From the NCBI GenBank assembly GCA_017476665.1, contig JAFUZJ010000033.1:1-40341 (forward strand): a DNA stretch of 40,341 bases, in the 5' to 3' direction. The notes under the pieces were generated by a model. The model was not told the origin of the DNA, made no database searches, and saw nothing but the letters and a program-made list of their open reading frames with translations. This DNA comes from Lachnospiraceae bacterium (lineage in GTDB: Bacteria; Bacillota; Clostridia; Lachnospirales; Lachnospiraceae). A program made the translations under genes and the position numbers. Positions 30,943 to 40,011 of this stretch are shown in pieces; position 1 is the stretch's first letter, and each line of letters opens with the position of its first letter.

Positions 30943-31104
30943 ATGTCGGTAGCGGTTGGAACGAAGTATCCGGTTAAAGTGATGAAGCCTAAGGCGGAAC
31001 ATGAGCAGGACAGAGATCAGGATATAAAAGATGCGGGTGATCAGGCTGAGACACGGGATGAAGAGCTTGATGTAAAGATTGCAAAGAAAAGTAAAAAGCA
31101 GTGA
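30943..31104 (+). CDS. Small charged protein between capsid and connector genes
   Basis: 53 residues, MSVAVGTKYPVKVMKPK, then a run of acidic and basic residues and a lysine-rich end. AATAAGGAGG precedes the ATG. Short proteins at this place in HK97-type operons are usually uncharacterised head proteins. No fold is evident. Confidence 0.65.
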   Translation: MSVAVGTKYPVKVMKPKAEHEQDRDQDIKDAGDQAETRDEELDVKIAKKSKKQ

Positions 31105-31116
31105 GGGAGGTAAGCA

Positions 31117-31443
31117 ATGAGTGCCATAGATGTTTCGGAAGCCCTTTTGGAAGAGGCAAAAAATTTTCTTGATATCACATGGGAAGATGAAGACACTGAC
31201 AAGAAGCTGAAGGGACAGCTACGGCGCGGCATCGCTTATATCACAGGCAAGACAGGTGTTGCGGAGACTTCGTTTGAAAGCGCAAGCGAAGATGTCAACT
31301 ATCGGGCGCAGGAACTGCTGTTCAATTATCTGCTCTACGACAGGGCTGGGGCTATAGACCAGTTCAAAAAGAATTACAGCTCAGACATCCTCAGCCTGCG
31401 CATGAAGTGGGAGGTGGAAAATGCGGCCAAGTCAGACAGTTGA
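31117..31443 (+). CDS. Head-tail connector (gp6-like)
   Basis: 108 residues. ALLEEAKNFLDITWEDEDTDKKL at the start and the RAQELLFNYLLYDRAGAIDQF helix match the gp6-like DNA-packaging/connector family, which forms the first ring under the portal. GGGAGG precedes the ATG. It overlaps the next gene by 23 bp. Confidence 0.85.
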   Translation: MSAIDVSEALLEEAKNFLDITWEDEDTDKKLKGQLRRGIAYITGKTGVAETSFESASEDVNYRAQELLFNYLLYDRAGAIDQFKKNYSSDILSLRMKWEVENAAKSDS

Positions 31444-31762
31444 GACTTATCCGGACGGTATTGTGGACGTGTATGCAGACGCAAAGAGAACGATAGGAGC
31501 ATTAAAAGTATCTTTGCGTTACGAAAAGCAGACGATCGGAGTAAGGCGTTACTATCAGGCACAGACATCTGTGGCATCCAACCGGATCGACAGGGTGATC
31601 AAGGTGCCACACACAAATAAAGTGGATCGTATGGACATTGCCGTCATGCGGACAGAGGATAACAGACAGTACAGGATCCTGCGGATACAGGAGAAACCGG
31701 AACGCGGAGTTGATCTTTGGGAACTGCAGGCGGTACAGGTAGAGATAAGGAGCGGATCGTGA
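31421..31762 (+). CDS. Head-tail adaptor / head closure protein (gp16-like)
   Basis: 113 residues, beta-rich, with IGALKVSLRYEKQTIGVRRYY and a final YRILRIQEKPERGVDLWELQ typical of SPP1 gp16-like head closure proteins. GGAGGTGG lies before the ATG. It is the second ring below the portal, closing the head until the tail joins. Confidence 0.8.
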   Translation: MRPSQTVETYPDGIVDVYADAKRTIGALKVSLRYEKQTIGVRRYYQAQTSVASNRIDRVIKVPHTNKVDRMDIAVMRTEDNRQYRILRIQEKPERGVDLWELQAVQVEIRSGS

Positions 31763-32142
31763 GCAGGAAAATCAAGATTGATGACATGTCCTCAGTAATC
31801 AACGAGATACTGACAGAGTACCACGATAATGTCGCGGAAGGTACCAAGATCGCAATTAAAAAAGTGGCAAAGATCGCACAGCAGGAGACTAAATCAAAAG
31901 CCAATGTCCGCACTGGAAAGTATCGGTCGGGCTGGAGAGTGAAAGAGATAGATCTGAATAGGCTGCAGACCGAGGCAATAGTCTATAACCGTTCCCGTTA
32001 CCAGCTGGCGCACCTGCTGGAAAAAGGGCATGCACTTCGCGGAGGCGGTCGGGCGAAAGCATTTCCACATATCAAACCGGCAGAGGAACATGCTGTCAAG
32101 AATTTGGAGGAGGCGATCAGGAAAATTGCAGAGAAAGGATGA
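31759..32142 (+). CDS. HK97 gp10-family neck/tail protein
   Basis: 127 residues from GTG at 31759, chosen because AAGGAGCGG stands before it; it overlaps the previous stop. ETKSKANVRTGKYRSGWRVK and YQLAHLLEKGHALRGGGRAKAFPHIKPA are the conserved HK97 gp10 blocks. It joins head closure to the tail terminator. Confidence 0.9.
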   Translation: MSRKIKIDDMSSVINEILTEYHDNVAEGTKIAIKKVAKIAQQETKSKANVRTGKYRSGWRVKEIDLNRLQTEAIVYNRSRYQLAHLLEKGHALRGGGRAKAFPHIKPAEEHAVKNLEEAIRKIAEKG

Positions 32143-32470
32143 GCGGATCAAGGCAGTCTGCCAACAACTCAAAAAGGATGGGGACATTGAAAATTTTGCA
32201 TATGATCACTTTCGGCAGTCAGATGCGGTGCCGCCTCCATTTGCGGTTTACCGCAGAGTAGCTCCGCAGAATTTTTCAGCAGACGGCGTAGTATATCATC
32301 GCGGAGATAATGTGGATCTGGAGATCTACGCAGAATCGCCGGAGGATATGGCGGAGCTGATGGAAAAGACGGAACAGCTGCTTGATGCAGCAGAAATCTA
32401 TTACAAACTTACCGCTGACACAGTCTATATCGAGAGTGAGGATTTTTATGAGACTCTCTATGAGATTTGA
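32126..32470 (+). CDS. Tail terminator/completion-type protein
   Basis: About 114 residues from a TTG at 32126 overlapping gp10; no ATG or GTG is available before the conserved part, and GGAGGAGG lies 12 bp upstream. [19 protein letters not shown] and [20 protein letters not shown] resemble tail terminator (gp17/gpU-like) proteins, as expected for the gene before the major tail protein. The start is uncertain. Confidence 0.7.
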   Translation: MQRKDERIKAVCQQLKKDGDIENFAYDHFRQSDAVPPPFAVYRRVAPQNFSADGVVYHRGDNVDLEIYAESPEDMAELMEKTEQLLDAAEIYYKLTADTVYIESEDFYETLYEI

Positions 32471-32493
32471 GCGGAGAAAAGGAGAATAAAAAA

Positions 32494-33315
32494 TTGAGTG
32501 CAAAAAACAAGATCAAGTACAATCTGAAGAATGTGCATTGGGCAGTCGTTACTTTTGCAGATGACGGTACACCGACATTTGGAACAGTGAAACCGTGGCC
32601 TGGTGCAGTATCAATGAGCCTTGACGCGGAGGGTGAACCGACCATCTTTTATGCAGATGGTATCCAGTATTATGTCGTAAACAATAATAATGGATATTCC
32701 GGTGATTATGAAAGCGCCATGGTACCTGAAGATTTTCGCACAGATGTGTTGGGTGACTATAAAGATGCGAACGGTGTCCTGGTGGAGGATGCGGATGCAC
32801 CTAGTGTCCATTTTGCTCTTATGTTTGAATTTGATGGAGACAAGAACCGGATCAGACATGTGGTTTGGAACAATACGGCTACCAGACCCCAAATTGCTTC
32901 CAAGACCAAGGAAGAGAGCACAGAGGTACAGACAGAAACTATCACCATCAACAGTAGTCCTGTCTATATTGCTGCATTGGATAAACATGTGGTTAAAGGT
33001 CGGTCCTGTTCTGATACTGCGGATGCAACCTATCAGAGTTGGTACAATACTGTGTATGTACCGCAGTCCACAACCCGCAGCGTAAATATTACCGGAGCAA
33101 GCACGGTAGAGGTTGGTGAATCAATTACATTGGAAGTGGTAACCAATCCAGAGGGAACAACCGTCGTATGGTCTTCCAACGACACAGACAATGCTACGGT
33201 AGTTGATGGAGTAGTCACTGGTATTGCTGCCGGTACAGCCACGATCACAGCTCAGTTTGCAACGGACAGCACCGTTTATGGAACGAAAGTGATCACGGTA
33301 ACTGATAACGAGTAA
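32494..33315 (+). CDS. Major tail protein with C-terminal BIG2 (Ig-like) domain
   Basis: 273 residues from TTG at 32494 (AAAGGAGAAT upstream). Residues 1-190 follow the phi13-type major tail tube pattern ([33 protein letters not shown]). Residues about 198-273 are a bacterial Ig-like BIG2 domain ([39 protein letters not shown]). Such domains decorate the tail surface and may hold polysaccharides. A strong hairpin follows the gene. Confidence 0.88.
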   Translation: MSAKNKIKYNLKNVHWAVVTFADDGTPTFGTVKPWPGAVSMSLDAEGEPTIFYADGIQYYVVNNNNGYSGDYESAMVPEDFRTDVLGDYKDANGVLVEDADAPSVHFALMFEFDGDKNRIRHVVWNNTATRPQIASKTKEESTEVQTETITINSSPVYIAALDKHVVKGRSCSDTADATYQSWYNTVYVPQSTTRSVNITGASTVEVGESITLEVVTNPEGTTVVWSSNDTDNATVVDGVVTGIAAGTATITAQFATDSTVYGTKVITVTDNE

Positions 33316-33325
33316 AATTGTCAAG

Positions 33326-33353
33326 CCTGCCATGGTCAATAGACCGTGGCAGG
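33326..33353 (+). terminator. Strong hairpin after the major tail protein gene
   Basis: CCTGCCATGGTC and GACCGTGGCAGG form a 12-bp stem (one G-T) with an AATA loop. Only a weak T stretch follows, so it is probably a partial terminator or 3'-end stabiliser. It would make tail-tube mRNA more abundant than that of the chaperones downstream. Confidence 0.6.
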
Positions 33354-33368
33354 TTATAGGAGAATGAT

Positions 33369-33860
33369 ATGTTCAAAGACATCGCACTGCGACATGCAGA
33401 TGGAACACAGAAGATATATAGCTTTATTGCAAATGGTACAACGGCATATCGCTATAACCAGCTTTTCAGAAAGGAACTGATGGCGGGAATAACAGGGATT
33501 ATCGGCGCTGTAGGAGCAGATAATCTGAAAAAACTTATGGAGGTTGGAAAAAAGGTAGAAGCATCTGGTTCCGCTGAATTGTCAGTGGAGAATATGGATG
33601 CGGAAACTCTGGCGATGGTGATCGCTATAGTGGGATCCGGTGAAATGAACACTATTCCGCAGATGGCATTTATCATGAATCAACAGGCAGAACATGCCGA
33701 CATGAACACACTGAATTTTGAAAAATATCTCGATTGGATGGAGAACTTTGAATCCATGGAGTTGATCACGCATGCGATGGATTTTATTGCATTATATACA
33801 GGCAATAGGCAGACGGCCAGTACACCAAAAAAAGATCCCGCCCAACTGACAGAGAAATAA
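33369..33860 (+). CDS. Tail assembly chaperone (short, G-like product)
   Basis: 163 residues. MFKDIALRHADGTQKIYSFIANGTTAYRY begins a mostly helical protein of the siphophage tail-chaperone type, located between major tail and tape measure. AGGAGA precedes the ATG. Its last codons contain the slippery run at 33827-33833, so a longer fusion is also made (separate entry). It coats the tape measure during tail assembly. Confidence 0.82.
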   Translation: MFKDIALRHADGTQKIYSFIANGTTAYRYNQLFRKELMAGITGIIGAVGADNLKKLMEVGKKVEASGSAELSVENMDAETLAMVIAIVGSGEMNTIPQMAFIMNQQAEHADMNTLNFEKYLDWMENFESMELITHAMDFIALYTGNRQTASTPKKDPAQLTEK

Positions 33861-34027
33861 ATACAGCACTTTATGTTTTAAGGGCCAAGCAGTTGGGCTT
33901 GACACTGGACGAGATGGAACAATTTGATGAAGGATTTATTTTTGATATGATCACCGAATCGGCAAATGATGCGGAAGCGGATAGTTATCAGCAGCTGGCT
34001 ACACAGGAAGACTTCGATAAGTTTTAA
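33369..34027 (+). CDS. Tail assembly chaperone, -1 frameshift fusion (GT-like product)
   Basis: After a -1 shift on A-AAA-AAA (33827-33833, in codons CCA AAA AAA GAT), reading continues past the zero-frame stop to TAA at 34025-34027. This adds about 64 residues, including TALYVLRAKQLGLTLDEMEQF. The downstream frame has no ribosome site or start of its own, and its helical, acidic content is like lambda T. The 7-A run directly before the zero-frame stop is the classic arrangement in siphophages. The ratio of the two products matters for tail length. Confidence 0.8.
33827..33833 (+). promoter_or_regulatory. -1 ribosomal frameshift slippery site
   Basis: Seven A residues followed by G, phased A-AAA-AAA in the zero frame. 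Re-pairing after the slip is perfect. Confidence 0.8.
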
Positions 34028-34038
34028 GGAGATGCAGC

Positions 34039-37000
34039 ATGGGCGACAGAATTAAAGGAATAACCATTGAACTTAATGGTGATACAACAAAACTGAAAAA
34101 AGCCTTGAAGGATGTAGACTCCGAGCTGCGTCAGAACCAAAGCAGGTTAAAAGACATTGATAATCTCCTGAAGTTGGATCCGGGGAATGTGACTCTGCTC
34201 CAGCAAAAGTATAAATTAATGGGTGAGTCTATTGATGATGCCCGGAGCAAACTACAGACATTGAATACTGCGCAGGAGCAGATGGCGAATGCAGGTAAGG
34301 CAGGAACAGATGAATATGATGCATTACAGAGGGAAATTGCTGAAACAGAGCAGAAGATTAAGAGCCTGACGCAAGAATATAAAAATTTTGGGTCCGTAGC
34401 AGCCCAGCAGGTGGCAGCTGTCGGGGACAAGATGAAAGATCTTGGCGGCAAGATGGAAAGCGTTGGGAAAGGACTTACAACAGGGATCACTGTGCCGGTT
34501 GTAGCCGGCATGACGGCGGCAGTAAAAACAACAGCTGACTTTGATGCACAGATGAGCAAAGTCAAAGCTATTTCCGGGGCAACGGGAGAACAGTTCGAAC
34601 AGCTTCGTGCGAAATCGCGGGAAATGGGAGCCCAAACCAAATTTTCTGCAACAGAAGCGGGTGAAGCATTTGAATATATGGCAATGGCTGGCTGGAAGAC
34701 AGACGATATGCTATCCGGCATTGAAGGTATCATGAATCTGGCAGCAGCATCCGGGGAAGGTTTGGGTACAACGTCAGATATTGTGACAGATGCGTTAACT
34801 GCATTTGGAATGGAGGCAGACAAAGCAGGGAGATTCGCTGATATATTAGCTTCCGCATCGACAAATGCCAATACCAATGTATCCATGATGGGCGAATCGT
34901 TTAAGTATGTAGCGCCGGCAGCAGGCGCTTTAGGTTATACTGCAGAGGATATTGGTATCGCTTTAGGTCTTATGGCGAACAGCGGTATTAAGGCAGATCA
35001 GGCAGGAACCAGCTTAAGAAATTTGTTCCTTCGTATGGCAAAGCCTACTGATGAATCTGCGTCAGCCATGGATCGACTCGGAATAGCACTTTATGACGAT
35101 GAAGGTCGTATGTATTCATTCCGACAGATTATGGAGCAGCTTCGCGGATCATTCAAGTCTATAAACATGCCGCTTGAAGAGTATGACAAACAAATCGCGG
35201 AACTGGATGCAGCCCTTGAGAATGGTACCATCACTCAAAAGGCATATGATAAGGAACTGGAGGAGCTTAACTTACAGGCATTTGGTGCAGAAGGTGCGGA
35301 AAAAGCGAGAGCGGCAGCCATGCTTGGTGGAGCCAGGGCAATGTCCGGTCTTCTGGCAATTGCAAATGCTTCGGAAGAGGATTTTAATAAGCTGGCAGAG
35401 GCAATTGACCATTCTTCAGATACTATGGTAAAAACCGCAGATGGATCAATTGTATCACTGAATGAGGCATTACAATCCGGTGCAGAGATAATTGAGGAAT
35501 ACAATGGTGCTGCAGAGGCTATGTCCAAGGAAATGCAGGATAATCTTTCGGGACAAGCTACGGAATTAAGTTCTCAGTTACAGGAACTGGCGATATCCGC
35601 AGGTGACTTGGTAATGCCGGTACTTAGGGAAATTGTAGGCGTTATCCAGGACATGGTGACATGGTTGAATGGTCTTGATGAAAATACAAAAAAGACAATC
35701 GTAACAATTGCTTTAATGGCGGCTGCGGTTGGTCCGGTGCTGCTTATTGCAGGAAAACTTACATCAACGGTGGGAACCATATTGACATTTGCGCCAAAGT
35801 TAGTGGGCGCATTTGGATCGATCAGCGGGGCAATCGGATCGGTTGGAGGAGCTGCTGGTGGTGCAGCATCATCCCTGAGTACAGTAAGCGGCGCGGCTTC
35901 CAGTGTTGCAGGACCGGCAGCGAGTGCCGGATCAGCCATTGGAGGATTGGCAAAGAATGCATTGGGATTTATCGCCCTGGGGGCTGGAATTCTACTGGCA
36001 GCAACGGGAGTAGCGTTGCTGGCTCAGGCGGCAATTGCACTTGCTGACGCGGGACCGGAAGCGGGTTTTGCATTGCTTGCATTGGCCGCAGTTCTGGCAT
36101 TATTTGCGGCCGGGGCGGCGGCATTAGCGCCTGCATTGGCCGCAGGAGCTGTTGGATTAGTTGCATTTGGTGGGGCTGTTGCACTGGTCGGAATCGGTAT
36201 TCTGGCAGCATCAGCCGGCCTGGCGTTATTGGCAACACAATTACCGACAATATCTGAATACGGAGGATCGGCAGCGATTGCAATCATCCAATTAGGGAGC
36301 GCTCTGACGGTATTTGCTGTGGGAGTGATCGCGGCAGCAGGTGGAGCGGTCATATTTGGAGGTGCACTGGTAGTTGTCGCAGGCGGTGCTGTTATTCTGG
36401 CGGGGGCAGGAGTAGCTCTAACGGTTTCCTTGGTTGCTTTGACAGTGGCAATCCTGGCCATTACGGTGGCTATTATCGCAATGGCTGGCGGTGTCGGGCT
36501 ACTGGCAGCAGCGGTATTGGCGCTGGCAGTAGCGATTACGGCGGCATCTTTGGCAGTGATCGGTGCATTTGATTCGGCCAGGGACGGGGCAACAGATGCC
36601 CTGAATACTGTCAAGAACACATTTAAATCAGTGTTTGACGGTATCAAAACATACATGTCCGGCGTGATCAAGTGGCTGAAAGGAATTTTTGATTTTCAGT
36701 GGGAATTACCCAAAATAAAGCTGCCACATTTTAGCATTGATGGAAGCTTTTCATTGAATCCACCAAGCATTCCTACTATTGGAGTGGAATGGTATAAAAA
36801 GGCAATGGAAAATGGTATGATATTAAGCTCTCCGACTATTTTCGGAGCGGCAAATGGCAGATTGCTCGGCGCCGGTGAAGCAGGACCGGAGGTTGTGGTT
36901 GGGGCAGACTCCCTGCAGACCATGATCACAAATGCGGTCAATGGTGCAACAGGCGGAGACATTACTATTCCAGTATACATTGGAAATCGTCGGGTTGAAA

Positions 37001-37053
37001 CAGTAGTTGTAAATGCTCAAAGTAGGCATAATCACAAATCAGGGGGCAGATAA
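34039..37053 (+). CDS. Tail tape measure protein
   Basis: 1004 residues. The start is coiled coil (GDTTKLKKALKDVDSELRQ, to about 130). The TP901 tape-measure core at about 165-380 has GEQFEQLRAKSREMGAQTKF, SATEAGEAFEYMAMAGW and a SGIKADQAGTSLRNLFLRMA block. A long Ala/Gly-rich hydrophobic stretch runs from about 560 to 850, then a soluble end. Its length sets the tail length; 1004 residues suggest about 150 nm by the usual 0.15 nm per residue rule. AGGAGATGC precedes the ATG. Confidence 0.95.
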   Translation: MGDRIKGITIELNGDTTKLKKALKDVDSELRQNQSRLKDIDNLLKLDPGNVTLLQQKYKLMGESIDDARSKLQTLNTAQEQMANAGKAGTDEYDALQREIAETEQKIKSLTQEYKNFGSVAAQQVAAVGDKMKDLGGKMESVGKGLTTGITVPVVAGMTAAVKTTADFDAQMSKVKAISGATGEQFEQLRAKSREMGAQTKFSATEAGEAFEYMAMAGWKTDDMLSGIEGIMNLAAASGEGLGTTSDIVTDALTAFGMEADKAGRFADILASASTNANTNVSMMGESFKYVAPAAGALGYTAEDIGIALGLMANSGIKADQAGTSLRNLFLRMAKPTDESASAMDRLGIALYDDEGRMYSFRQIMEQLRGSFKSINMPLEEYDKQIAELDAALENGTITQKAYDKELEELNLQAFGAEGAEKARAAAMLGGARAMSGLLAIANASEEDFNKLAEAIDHSSDTMVKTADGSIVSLNEALQSGAEIIEEYNGAAEAMSKEMQDNLSGQATELSSQLQELAISAGDLVMPVLREIVGVIQDMVTWLNGLDENTKKTIVTIALMAAAVGPVLLIAGKLTSTVGTILTFAPKLVGAFGSISGAIGSVGGAAGGAASSLSTVSGAASSVAGPAASAGSAIGGLAKNALGFIALGAGILLAATGVALLAQAAIALADAGPEAGFALLALAAVLALFAAGAAALAPALAAGAVGLVAFGGAVALVGIGILAASAGLALLATQLPTISEYGGSAAIAIIQLGSALTVFAVGVIAAAGGAVIFGGALVVVAGGAVILAGAGVALTVSLVALTVAILAITVAIIAMAGGVGLLAAAVLALAVAITAASLAVIGAFDSARDGATDALNTVKNTFKSVFDGIKTYMSGVIKWLKGIFDFQWELPKIKLPHFSIDGSFSLNPPSIPTIGVEWYKKAMENGMILSSPTIFGAANGRLLGAGEAGPEVVVGADSLQTMITNAVNGATGGDITIPVYIGNRRVETVVVNAQSRHNHKSGGR

Positions 37054-37422
37054 ATGACGGGAGTGATCAAAGTAAATGGAGAGTGGCTTCCTGATCCGGA
37101 TTCTGATCTGCAATACAGCGCAGAAAAGGTGAAAACTTCCAAGCAGACAGAGGCGGGGACCACACTTATCGCCGTCACAAGACAGTTAAAATTATCCATT
37201 TCCGGATCCTGGACATTGACAGGTGCATGGATGGAGAAATTCAGGGCATACCGTGATATGGATACGGTACAGGTGAGTGTTTACTATCCTCAGACAGATG
37301 CCCTTTCCACCTATGAGTGCGAATTTGAGATAGAAAAGGAAACACATATTACAGATGCCAGGAAGCAGATCCCTGAGCGTGGGGGGCTGTATAAGGTAAA
37401 TGTGAACATAACGGAGCTATAG
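37054..37422 (+). CDS. Small tail protein following the tape measure
   Basis: 122 residues, starting immediately after the tape-measure stop with GGGGG upstream. Beta-rich (QLKLSISGSWTLTGAWM, VQVSVYYPQTDALSTYECEFEIE). It resembles the short proteins found at this place in Clostridia siphophages (possibly DUF6711-like), presumably a distal-tail component. I am unsure of the family. Confidence 0.6.
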   Translation: MTGVIKVNGEWLPDPDSDLQYSAEKVKTSKQTEAGTTLIAVTRQLKLSISGSWTLTGAWMEKFRAYRDMDTVQVSVYYPQTDALSTYECEFEIEKETHITDARKQIPERGGLYKVNVNITEL

Positions 37423-37424
37423 CC

Positions 37425-39236
37425 ATGTATGAAATATCGGAAGCGTTCAGCGAGGCACTGACGCGGCCGGTTAAGCACTACCGGATCAGAGGGGAGGTGC
37501 AGATCGGCAGCACCTCGTATGAATTTACGGAATTAAATATTGAGAAAAGATCGCTTAGTATATCAAATCAGTGCTCTGATGATGACAATGTAGGAATTGG
37601 GCAGGTCTATATGGCAGAGTGCTCATTGACGTTTGTTAATAATTTTAATTTGCCAAAGCGGAGTCTGAAGGATGCAAAAATCATTCCAAATCTGCAGATG
37701 CTTACAGAAAACGGATATGAAAATGTGCCGTTGGGAGTGTTCAATATAGCTGAGGCCAACTGGGCGACTTGGGGAATAGAAATAACAGCTTATGACAATA
37801 TGTCGCTTTTGGATAAACCAATTGCTCTCGATTCTGCATCAGGATATATATCAGACTTTATCATATATGCCTGTACGGAATGCGGAGTATCCCTGGGAAT
37901 GACAGAAGCAGAACTCAGAGCTTTGCCAAACGGTACAGAGTATGTGACGCTATATCTGGAAAATGATATTGAGACATACAGAGATCTAATCTCATGGTGT
38001 GCGGCTACCATGGCAAGTTTTGCAACAATGGATAGATCAGGAAGTCTTGTTTTCCGATGTTATGGGCAAATATCAGTTGACACACTGAATGGTATGGATC
38101 GGATCAATGGAGCATTGTTTTCTGATTTCGAAACACGCTATACCTCACTGACCGTAGATGACATCAATAAGGAGACAACGGACTATTACGCGTTGGCCAT
38201 TGATGATGGACTTACCTATCATTTGGGCAGCAATCCATTTCTGCAGAACAGTACCTCAAGAGAGCGTATGGCTCAGAATATTTTGAATGCATTGGCATTG
38301 ATTGACTATGTGCCGTTCGAAACATCTTTGGCAAGTGCCTTGGTGGTTTACGATCTGGGGGATGTGCTTACTTTTACAGGTGGTGCTGCGGATGAGACCA
38401 AAATGTATTGCATCACGCAGTATGAATGGCAGTATGGCGAAGAGTATTATGCCAAGGGTGTCGGCCAAAATCCTGCACTGGCCAACGCACGGGGAAAGAC
38501 AGACAAAGAGATCACCGGTGTGGCGAACCGGAGTGGAAAAGGATCATCGGATTTTGAAATCATCACGAACCTGAGAGAGGTTGCAGTAGAGAATAGAAGA
38601 CGGCGGAGAGTTTTACATGCGTCCATCATGACTGTGGAAGATGCCAAGGTCAAGATGGATGCGGAGATATTGCTTACGGTTGCACCGGTGCAACAGGGGA
38701 CGGAGATAATTTGCTCCGTGACATATCAGCTGGATAGTCAGATCTTGACCAGAAATCCGGTAGAAACATGGAGCATTGGCGGTCAACATATTTTGAGACT
38801 GATGTATGCGTTGGCCATATCCAAGTCGGGATTTCATAATTTTGATATCTATCTGGAAGTGTCTGGCGGAAATATTGCGATCGAGCCCTATGAGATACAG
38901 GCAACATTTAGCGGATTGGGAATTGTAGTAGATCCTGGCTGGAGCGGCCAGCTAGAATTGGTTGATGATGCACCGGTATTTGAACTGGAAGAACTTGAAT
39001 TTGATATCACAGCATACTCAGAGAGTGTATCGACCAGCATCATTGTTCCGGACCGGATCATACTTACGGATGCAGCGCCGGTATTTGAACTGGAGGAGCT
39101 GGAATTTGATGGAAGTGATTACGTGGATAGCGTAAGCTTCAAGCCATATATCAGCGAGCTGTTGTGGCGGGAAGCAGCTGCATCCACATGGGGAACCCTG
39201 AAAGAAAGCTATGTTTGGGGACATACAGGAGGTTAA
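37425..39236 (+). CDS. Tail/baseplate protein (tail-associated, receptor-binding platform)
   Basis: 603 residues. Residues 1-370 look like a phage tail hub-type protein (LTFVNNFNLPKRSLKDAKIIP, GVFNIAEANWATWGIEITAYDNMSLLDKP, ETYRDLISWCAATMASFATMDRSG). A linker and a beta-rich part follow. Near the end there is a tandem 35-residue repeat (about 512-581) with identical APVFELEELEFD. The repeated palindrome encodes VAPVQ near residue 420. GGAG stands before the ATG. It probably joins the tail tip to the fibres encoded next. Confidence 0.72.
   Translation: MYEISEAFSEALTRPVKHYRIRGEVQIGSTSYEFTELNIEKRSLSISNQCSDDDNVGIGQVYMAECSLTFVNNFNLPKRSLKDAKIIPNLQMLTENGYENVPLGVFNIAEANWATWGIEITAYDNMSLLDKPIALDSASGYISDFIIYACTECGVSLGMTEAELRALPNGTEYVTLYLENDIETYRDLISWCAATMASFATMDRSGSLVFRCYGQISVDTLNGMDRINGALFSDFETRYTSLTVDDINKETTDYYALAIDDGLTYHLGSNPFLQNSTSRERMAQNILNALALIDYVPFETSLASALVVYDLGDVLTFTGGAADETKMYCITQYEWQYGEEYYAKGVGQNPALANARGKTDKEITGVANRSGKGSSDFEIITNLREVAVENRRRRRVLHASIMTVEDAKVKMDAEILLTVAPVQQGTEIICSVTYQLDSQILTRNPVETWSIGGQHILRLMYALAISKSGFHNFDIYLEVSGGNIAIEPYEIQATFSGLGIVVDPGWSGQLELVDDAPVFELEELEFDITAYSESVSTSIIVPDRIILTDAAPVFELEELEFDGSDYVDSVSFKPYISELLWREAAASTWGTLKESYVWGHTGG
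38679..38694. repeat. 16-bp perfect palindrome, copy 3 of 3
   Basis: GTTGCACCGGTGCAAC inside the tail gene, again read as V-A-P-V-Q, in the same frame as in the portal copy. Confidence 0.85.
38961..39170 (+). repeat. Tandem 105-bp repeat in the tail gene
   Basis: Two 35-codon units, each with (D/A)APVFELEELEFD followed by an S/Y-rich strand ending (S/D)SVS. They differ mostly at third codon positions, so the duplication is old and selected at protein level. Confidence 0.75.
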
Positions 39237-39237
39237 T

Positions 39238-39996
39238 ATGGCGACTCAGACAGCACATTTTGAACTGGAAAAACCGTCACAGACGGATGTCGTGGACGTG
39301 GCGGTCCTGAACAATAACTTTGATGATATCGACGTGGTCATGTTTGCGAACCAAGAGCGGAGCAAGGCGGCAGTATCCAATGCGGCAGATGCTTATGATG
39401 CGACAAAGACATATGCCGTGGATGCCCTGGTGATCTACGAAAACCAACTCTACAAATGCACCACAGCCATCACCACGGCAGAGCAGTGGGACAGCACGAA
39501 GTGGAAAGCGACCACCCTGGCGGAGGAGATCGGCACGGGGGGAGGAGGGGGCGGAAACGCTGATCTCGTCCATTGCACGCAAGCGGAGTATGATGCTTTG
39601 CCGGCATCCAAGCTGACAGACGATAAGATTTACATGATCACGGATGTGAGTCAGAAGGAGGTGGAGGGGGAGGTATATTCCACAAGTGAACGGATTGTAG
39701 GGAAGTGGATCGATGGAAGTGATATATACAAGAAAACACAGAGCGGCGGAATTAACTTTGCACAGGCAGATACGTGGTATGACACTAATATTACCGATGT
39801 AGATGAAGTGATTGAAGTAAAGGGAAGTATCTTACGAAGTGGTGAACAGATTGAATTAGGAGCTTTCAATGATACTGTTATCGCAAGATGGATATTACGT
39901 AATAATACGGTCAAATTATCAATTACGTCTCTTCCATCGGGAGATACAATTGCGTTAAAAAACATCACAGCAAAATATACTAAAATCACATCATAA
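39238..39996 (+). CDS. Tail fibre-like protein with carbohydrate-binding-like module
   Basis: 252 residues from the ATG at 39238 (ACAGGAGG upstream). KTYAVDALVIYENQLYKCTTAITTAEQWD at about 61-89 is a ChiC-type/phage-fibre sugar-binding module. A Gly-rich hinge (GTGGGGGGN) then leads to a YMITDVSQKEVEG connector, and the C-terminus is beta-rich. YSTSERIVGKWIDGSDIYKK is echoed in the next gene. It is probably the adhesin binding the host surface. Confidence 0.7.
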   Translation: MATQTAHFELEKPSQTDVVDVAVLNNNFDDIDVVMFANQERSKAAVSNAADAYDATKTYAVDALVIYENQLYKCTTAITTAEQWDSTKWKATTLAEEIGTGGGGGGNADLVHCTQAEYDALPASKLTDDKIYMITDVSQKEVEGEVYSTSERIVGKWIDGSDIYKKTQSGGINFAQADTWYDTNITDVDEVIEVKGSILRSGEQIELGAFNDTVIARWILRNNTVKLSITSLPSGDTIALKNITAKYTKITS

Positions 39997-40011
39997 TCGG
40001 AGGCAATAGCA

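Noticed and set aside
34131-34886. 251-codon minus-strand frame opposite the tape measure gene
   Set aside because: Shadow of the alanine-rich tape measure coding frame; serine/alanine-rich with no motif or ribosome site.
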